A stretch of DNA of 64,000 bases from the NCBI RefSeq assembly GCF_002242805.1, contig NZ_MCGQ01000020.1, positions 248,227-312,226 of the forward strand, in the 5' to 3' direction. Position 1 is the stretch's first letter. The number at the start of each line of letters is the position of its first letter. A program made the position numbers and the translations under genes. Positions 59,316 through 64,000 of the stretch are shown one piece after another. The notes below the pieces were generated by a model. That model was not told the DNA's origin, did not search any database, and saw only the letters and a program-made list of their open reading frames with translations. Origin of the DNA: Streptomyces diastatochromogenes (GTDB taxonomy: Bacteria; Actinomycetota; Actinomycetes; Streptomycetales; Streptomycetaceae).

Positions 59316-60155
59316 TCAGGCCGCGTCGGGCAGGGTCAGCTGGCCCCGGAACAGCACCCGGGTGCCGCCCGGGCCGATGGCCGTACGGCCGTGCAGGGTC
59401 CGCTGGTTGTCGATGATCAGCAGGTCCCCGACCTGCCAGCGGTGCGTGTACGCGTACCGCTCGGAGCGCAGGAAGGCGTCCAGCTCGGTGAAGAACCGCT
59501 CGGACAGCTCGGGGTCCATCCCCTTGACCCTGACCTCCCAGGAGCGCGGGGTGACGTCGGGGGGAAAGGCCGTCGCCAGGTTCAGGGACTTCACCCGGCC
59601 GTAGTCCCGGGTCACCGGGATGGCGTACCAGTCCTCGGGGACCGTCGGGAAGTAGCCGCGCTCGGTGACCAGGTACTCGATCTCGTACTCGTCGAGAACC
59701 CGGCGCAGGTGCTCGGGCATTTCCGCCCAGGCGGTGAGCTGGTCGCTGATGTAGGTTTCGCCGGAGCCCGGCGCGTCGGAGAACTCGGCGGCGTACAGGA
59801 TGATCAGGTCGACACGCTCGCCGACCAGCAGCCCGTCCGTGTGGACGGGCAGCGGGCCGCGCCCGGTGACGACCTTCCCCTCGTCGTGCGAGGCGTTGAG
59901 CTTGAGCAGGTCGGCGCCGCCCTCGCCGAACTTGTGGTCGACGGTGTCCCCGAGCGAGCGGACCAGCAGCTTGAAGTCCGCCTCGTCCAGGCCGAGTCCG
60001 CGGACCAGGGCGCACCCGTTGCCCAGCGCGGCCCGCTTGGTCTCCTGGGCCAGTGCCTCGACGGGCCGGCCGGGACTCCAGGGAATGACCGCGCCCATGC
60101 CGGACGGAGTCAGCCGCTGATAGCCGTCGTTCTCGGTGTTCTCGATGTCGGACAT
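59316..60155 (-). CDS. CarC-like Fe(II)/2-oxoglutarate-dependent oxygenase
   Basis: 279 residues from ATG at 60155 (GGGAGGGG upstream). The iron triad is H105-x-D107 (LPVHTDGLL) and H255 (RTLHGRT), and the 2-oxoglutarate Arg lies in RVLFRGQL. The segments GKVVTGRGPLPVHTDG, LYAAE, VTERGYFPTVPEDWYAIPV and PRSWEVRVKG align along their length with carbapenem synthase CarC. By my alignment the CarC tyrosines Tyr67, Tyr165 and Tyr191 become His74, Phe169 and Ala196, while Trp202 is kept (Trp206). It may therefore desaturate or hydroxylate a carbapenam without CarC-type C5 epimerisation. Confidence 0.88.
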   Translation of the reverse strand: MSDIENTENDGYQRLTPSGMGAVIPWSPGRPVEALAQETKRAALGNGCALVRGLGLDEADFKLLVRSLGDTVDHKFGEGGADLLKLNASHDEGKVVTGRGPLPVHTDGLLVGERVDLIILYAAEFSDAPGSGETYISDQLTAWAEMPEHLRRVLDEYEIEYLVTERGYFPTVPEDWYAIPVTRDYGRVKSLNLATAFPPDVTPRSWEVRVKGMDPELSERFFTELDAFLRSERYAYTHRWQVGDLLIIDNQRTLHGRTAIGPGGTRVLFRGQLTLPDAA

Positions 60156-60193
60156 GCCGAATCCCCTCCCAAAGTGCTTTTCTGCGTGTGCCG

Positions 60194-60439
60194 TTAGGCG
60201 AGCGCGGTGCCGCGCGCTATCTCCGTCTCCAGCCGGGCCACCGTCACGGGCGCGGAGAACAGGCGTTCCATGTCGAAATCGATCCCGAAGACGTCCTCCA
60301 GCGCGGACAGGACCTGGATCAGCGTCACCGAGTTGACGCCGAGGCTGATCAGATCCACGTCGTCCTGCGACGGGGAGAGCGGGTGGCCCCGGGAGACGAA
60401 TTCCTCGCGGACGGCGACCGGTACATCGGTTCTGGTCAT
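60194..60439 (-). CDS. Free-standing acyl/peptidyl carrier protein
   Basis: 81 residues. The phosphopantetheine site is the Ser in ISLGVNSVTLIQVLSALEDV (about 31-50), followed by FGIDFDMERLF, a normal carrier helix pattern. ATG at 60439 overlaps the NRPS stop (ATGA). A separate carrier beside a module that already holds one suggests a second tethered building block or a tailoring station, perhaps for the oxygenase encoded next. Confidence 0.9.
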   Translation of the reverse strand: MTRTDVPVAVREEFVSRGHPLSPSQDDVDLISLGVNSVTLIQVLSALEDVFGIDFDMERLFSAPVTVARLETEIARGTALA

Positions 60440-63400
60440 CGGCTTTCGGCCCTTTCGATCCCGTCGAATTCCTCGATGCCTTCGATGCCTTCGATGCCTT
60501 CGATGCCTTCGATCCCGTCGACGGCATCGCTGGCGTCGATGGCGTCCCGGACGTGACGGGCGTTGTCCGGCCGGAACACGTCGAAGTGCCCGCCGGTCAG
60601 CACGGCCGTACCGGCGGTCCGCGCCACCCGGCCCCAGGCGCCGGCGTCCCGCTCGGCCGGCTGCTCACCGGCCCGGAACTCCACGACGGGCAGGGCGGCC
60701 GGTCGCGGACTCCAGGCGGCCAGCGCCGCGATGTTCTGCCGGTACACCTCGAACCGGGTGCGCAACGTCGGATCCGTGGCCACGTCGGCCCGGTCGACGT
60801 CCGCCCCGCTGGTCTCCCGGATGTCCCTGAGGAACCCCGCGAGCAGGGCATCGTCCCCGGGGTCGCCGTGGGCACGGGACGCGGCGGAGACCGGGGTGTC
60901 GACCACCACGACCCGGGCCACCGGCACCCCGCAGATCCGTGCCGCTTCGAAGGCCAGCGCGCCCCCGAAGGACCACCCGGCGAAGACCAGCGGCCCGTCA
61001 CCGGACAGCACCTCGGCGGGCAGCTCCCGCAGACAGCCCCGGGCGAGCCCGGTCAGCGAGACCGCCGGGCCGGACCGGGCCACCGGAGCGTCGAACCCGG
61101 CCACATGGACGTCGATGTCGCCCGGCAGCTCCCGGATCAGCCCCGCATAGCAGGAGACACCACCGCCCACCGGCGGGAAGAGCACCAGCCGCAGCCGTGG
61201 ACGCACGGCGGCGCGCGGGCGGTACGTCCAGATGCCGGAGCCGCGTTCGCCCCGCACCCGGCGGCACAGCGAGGCCAGACCCGCGACCGTGGGGTCCGCC
61301 ATGAAGTCGCCGAACGACACCTCGTGTCCGAGCCGGCCGCGTACCAGGGAGAGCAGCCGGATCGCGTCGTACGAACTGCCTCCGGCCTCGAAGAAGCCTC
61401 GTCGGCCCGGGGGTTCGCCCAGCACCTCCCGCCAGCACCCGGCGATCTCCTGGCCCAGCGGGTCGCCTGCGGGGACCGCCGGTTCCGCGTCCGCGCGCTC
61501 GTCGTCGGGCAGGGGCAGCGACTGGAGCCGGCGCCGGTCCACCTTGCCGTTGCCGGTCAGGGGGATCTCGTCGAGGGCGACCACGGCGTCCGGGACCATG
61601 TAGTGCGGCAGGGCCTTGCCGAGCGCGGCGTACGCGTCCCGCTGCCAGGTCCCCGGCGGGTCCTCGGCGAGGGTGACGTACGCGACGAGACTCTTGCGGC
61701 GGCCTTCCCCACGAACGCACGCGGCACTGCCCCGGACGCCCGGCAGGCGGTCCAGGAGGTGTTCCACCTCGCCCAGCTCCACCCGGTGTCCGTTGAGCTT
61801 CACCTGGGTGTCGGTGCGGCCCAGGAACTCCACCACGCCGTCGGGGTGCCGGCGGCCTCGGTCGCCGGTGCGGTAGATCCGCCCGAACACGGGGTGGTCG
61901 ACGAACGCCGCCGCCGTCTTCTCCGGGTCGTTGACGTAGCCGTCGGCCACGCCCGCGCCGCCGATGCAGATCTCCCCGATGTGCCAGTCCGGACACAGCC
62001 GCCGTTCCGCGTCGAGCACATGGATGTCCTGGCCCGGCAGGGCCGTGCCGTACGGGATGGAACGGCCCGCGCAGTCGGCGTCCGTGACCGGGTGCCGGAT
62101 GGACCAGATCGCGCCCTCGGTCGCCCCGCCCAGGCTCATCACCCGCGCGGCCGGCGCAAGGCGCCGCAGGGCGGCGGGAAGCGTCAGCGGGATCCAGTCG
62201 CCGCTGAGCATGAAGGTCCGCACCGTCGGGACGGCGGTCCCCTCCTCGGCCAGCAGGGACGCCAGCGCGGGGGCCGAGTTCCAGATCGTCACACCGTGCC
62301 GGCCGATGAGGTCGGCCCAGGCGGCGGGGTTGCGCGCGGACCGCTCGGAGAGCATCACGACGGCGCCGCCGCGCAGCAGCGGTCCGAAGATGTCGTACAC
62401 GGACAGGTCGAAGCCGATCGACGAGACCGACAGCACGCAGTCGCCGGCGCCGAGGCCGAGTTCGTCGTTGACCGCGTCGATCGTGGTGAGGGCCGCGGCG
62501 TGCGAGATCACCACGCCCTTCGGTTCACCGGTCGAGCCGGAGGTGAAGATGATGTACGCCGTGGGCGTCGCGTCCGGGGCCGGGCGGTGCGCGGGCGGCC
62601 CGGAGGGCACGGCGTCCGGCTCCGGCAGGTGCAGGGGCCGTACCCCGCGCCGCGCCCAGCCCTGGTCCGCCTCCGGCCGGCCGTCGGTGAACGCGAAGCG
62701 GACCTCGCCGCGCCGCGCGATGCTGTCGAGACGGCCGGCCGGGATGCCGTGGTCCAGCGGGATGTAGACGCAGCCGGCGAGCAGACTTCCGAGAACGGCG
62801 ATCACCTGGCCGCGCCCGCGCGGCAGATGCACGGCGACCTTGTCCCCGGGGCGGGCGCCCGCCGCGCGCAGGGCGTCCGCCACCGCCGCCGCGTGTGCGG
62901 CCAGCTCCGCGTAGCCGAGGGTGCCCTGCTCGTCGTGCACGGCCGGGGCGTCGGGTGTTTCGGCGGCGCGGCGCATCACCCGGTCGTGCAGGGTCTCCCC
63001 CGCGACGGAGGCGAGGGGCCGGGCCGGGGCCGGGGTGCGGTACGGCAGGCGCGCCCAGTGGTCGCGGGACGCGGCGAGTTCCCCGACGAGGTCGGCGTAC
63101 TGGCCGACGAAGTCCTCGACGAAGCCGGTGTCGAAGGCGTCCGTCCGCCAGTCGAAGCCCAGCCGGACGCTGCCGTCGGCGTCCATGACCACCTGGTGGT
63201 CGAACAGCACCTGGGGCACCCTCAGCTGCACCTCGTCCCAGCGCCGCCGGAACCCGAGGTCCGCCTCGCGGCGCCCGTCGGCCGTCAGCGCGGTGAAGGC
63301 GAACGGGTACGGCAGCCGGCGCGGGTCGCCGCCGGGGTCGGCCAGCCGGGCGATCTCGGCGCCGCTGAGGGAGCCGTGCAGGGCCTGGGCCAGGTAGCGG

Positions 63401-64000
63401 CGCTGCACGGTCCCCGCGATCCCGGCGAAGCCCTGCCCGGCGGTCGCCGGGATCTCCAGCGGCATGGTGGTGCCGTGGTTGCCGAGGCCGTCCAGGGCCG
63501 GTGGCTGTCCGGCGCGCCGGGAGTACAGCACGGTCAGGGTGTGCGGGACACCGCCGCCGAGGCGGCCCAGGAGCACGCCGTAGACGGAGAGGTAGACCAT
63601 CGCGGGCGTCAGACCGTGCTCGCGGGCCGTCCCGGCGAGGGCGCGCGCGGTGGCCGCGTCGACGGTCAGCATGCGGTGCGTGACGTCCGGGCCGGCGCGC
63701 CGCCAGTCGGGTCGCAGCGGCAGTTCCGCCGGGTCGGGCAGGGCGGCGGCCCGCTCGCTCCAGAACCGCCGGTCCCGCGCGGACCGGTCCCGGCCGCCCG
63801 CCGCACGAGAGACGCCGGCCGGGGCCGTGCCCGTGGCCGCCCGGTCCGACACCAGTGCGGCGAGGAAGACGTCCAGCGACGCCGCGTCCATCAGCCACAG
63901 GGCGTAGACGAGGTGCAGGCGCGCCCGCTGCTCCGAGCACACGGCGACGACGCGCAGGCGCGGCCCGCCGGCGAAGGCGAAGGTGTCCGCGGTGCAGGTC
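60436..64000 (-). CDS. NRPS module: Cy-A-PCP-TE, 5' end outside window
   Basis: About 1188 residues are visible; the gene continues past the right edge. A heterocyclisation-type condensation domain (from 64000 to about 63030) is recognised by the TLTVLYSRR and VPQVLFDHQVVMDADG motifs, but its DxxxxD motif is changed to ALWLMDAAS. The adenylation domain (about 63000-61500) has FTSGSTGEPKGV and FDLSVYDIFGPL. With IWNSAP it gives D-L-Y-N as the first code residues, as in cysteine-activating domains. A PCP (GGSSYDAIRL near 61375) and a thioesterase (GWSFGG near 60970) follow. The extreme C-terminus is a simple GIE repeat. Expected to load cysteine, perhaps cyclise it, and release by TE. Confidence 0.9.
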   Translation of the reverse strand, partial: TCTADTFAFAGGPRLRVVAVCSEQRARLHLVYALWLMDAASLDVFLAALVSDRAATGTAPAGVSRAAGGRDRSARDRRFWSERAAALPDPAELPLRPDWRRAGPDVTHRMLTVDAATARALAGTAREHGLTPAMVYLSVYGVLLGRLGGGVPHTLTVLYSRRAGQPPALDGLGNHGTTMPLEIPATAGQGFAGIAGTVQRRYLAQALHGSLSGAEIARLADPGGDPRRLPYPFAFTALTADGRREADLGFRRRWDEVQLRVPQVLFDHQVVMDADGSVRLGFDWRTDAFDTGFVEDFVGQYADLVGELAASRDHWARLPYRTPAPARPLASVAGETLHDRVMRRAAETPDAPAVHDEQGTLGYAELAAHAAAVADALRAAGARPGDKVAVHLPRGRGQVIAVLGSLLAGCVYIPLDHGIPAGRLDSIARRGEVRFAFTDGRPEADQGWARRGVRPLHLPEPDAVPSGPPAHRPAPDATPTAYIIFTSGSTGEPKGVVISHAAALTTIDAVNDELGLGAGDCVLSVSSIGFDLSVYDIFGPLLRGGAVVMLSERSARNPAAWADLIGRHGVTIWNSAPALASLLAEEGTAVPTVRTFMLSGDWIPLTLPAALRRLAPAARVMSLGGATEGAIWSIRHPVTDADCAGRSIPYGTALPGQDIHVLDAERRLCPDWHIGEICIGGAGVADGYVNDPEKTAAAFVDHPVFGRIYRTGDRGRRHPDGVVEFLGRTDTQVKLNGHRVELGEVEHLLDRLPGVRGSAACVRGEGRRKSLVAYVTLAEDPPGTWQRDAYAALGKALPHYMVPDAVVALDEIPLTGNGKVDRRRLQSLPLPDDERADAEPAVPAGDPLGQEIAGCWREVLGEPPGRRGFFEAGGSSYDAIRLLSLVRGRLGHEVSFGDFMADPTVAGLASLCRRVRGERGSGIWTYRPRAAVRPRLRLVLFPPVGGGVSCYAGLIRELPGDIDVHVAGFDAPVARSGPAVSLTGLARGCLRELPAEVLSGDGPLVFAGWSFGGALAFEAARICGVPVARVVVVDTPVSAASRAHGDPGDDALLAGFLRDIRETSGADVDRADVATDPTLRTRFEVYRQNIAALAAWSPRPAALPVVEFRAGEQPAERDAGAWGRVARTAGTAVLTGGHFDVFRPDNARHVRDAIDASDAVDGIEGIEGIEGIEGIEEFDGIERAESR

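Noticed and set aside
52028..64000. Clavulanic-acid (clavam) cluster
   Set aside because: OAT and a beta-lactam-synthetase-like protein fit, but there is no carboxyethylarginine synthase or proclavaminate amidinohydrolase here, and CarB- and CarC-like proteins fit carbapenems better.

Overview
The window is chromosomal DNA of a Streptomyces or very close relative. GC is very high with strong third-position bias, GTG and overlapping starts are common, and DmdR/IdeR-type iron boxes, an SSI-type protease inhibitor, sporulation sigma factors sigF/sigN and Streptomyces-type dispersed palindromic repeats are all present. From the ECF sigma gene to upp the gene order resembles S. coelicolor SCO4005-SCO4041 as I remember it (SCO4007/SCO4008 pump and repressor, SCO4034/SCO4035 sigN/sigF, SCO4041 upp). 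Most of the window is therefore conserved core; the right end from about 52 kb is accessory and biosynthetic.

Layout. 1-644: truncated Prim-Pol protein. 1013-1324: small secreted protein with one curlin-like repeat. 1527-6257: five overlapping genes equivalent to the mycobacterial igr operon (chsE2-chsH2-chsE1-chsH1-ltp2), which removes a propionyl-CoA side chain from steroids or a related acyl-CoA. 6.4-8.7 kb: ECF sigma factor and acyl-CoA ligase with a perfect 18-bp operator-like palindrome. 8.8-10.7 kb: MFS pump divergent from its TetR repressor with two matching operators. 10.7-15.1 kb: a 1463-residue PAS/degenerate-kinase/receiver scaffold. 15.4-19.9 kb: SSI inhibitor, tRNA-Ser(GCT), tRNA-Arg(ACG), a decayed peptidoglycan-binding gene, an iron-box membrane protein, MarR and small conserved genes. 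20-26.2 kb: two-component pair coupled to two membrane glycosyltransferases. 26.2-33.1 kb: two drug-export loci (MFS/TetR; MarR/MFS/YceI). 33.3-44.8 kb: sigN, sigF, tRNA-Ser(CGA), tadA, upp, HerA-like ATPase, HdeD and repair genes. 44.8-49.5 kb: an iron-box divergent locus (siderophore reductase against Ntn acylase, AlcB-like acetyltransferase, cupin, SDR). 49.6-52.0 kb: CopC-CopD fusion and a poly-gamma-glutamate hydrolase-like protein.

52.0-64.0 kb (continuing past the right edge) is the most interesting region: a carbapenem-type biosynthetic gene cluster. It holds homologues of all three core carbapenem enzymes: CarB (carboxymethylproline synthase), CarA (ATP-dependent carbapenam/beta-lactam synthetase) and a CarC-like Fe/2-oxoglutarate oxygenase. 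With them are an ornithine acetyltransferase, a rhodanese, a CxxC peroxiredoxin, a free carrier protein and a heterocyclisation-type NRPS module (Cy-A-PCP-TE) whose adenylation pocket begins D-L-Y-N, the cysteine code. A PobA-type monooxygenase, a catechol-dioxygenase-type enzyme and a CDF-like membrane protein lie in the carBA operon. A working model is a carbapen(a/e)m nucleus combined with a cysteine-derived, sulfur-containing unit. The CarC-like enzyme appears to lack the tyrosines linked to C5 epimerisation in CarC, so the bicycle may be finished differently. No described cluster with this combination is known to me, but no database search was possible.
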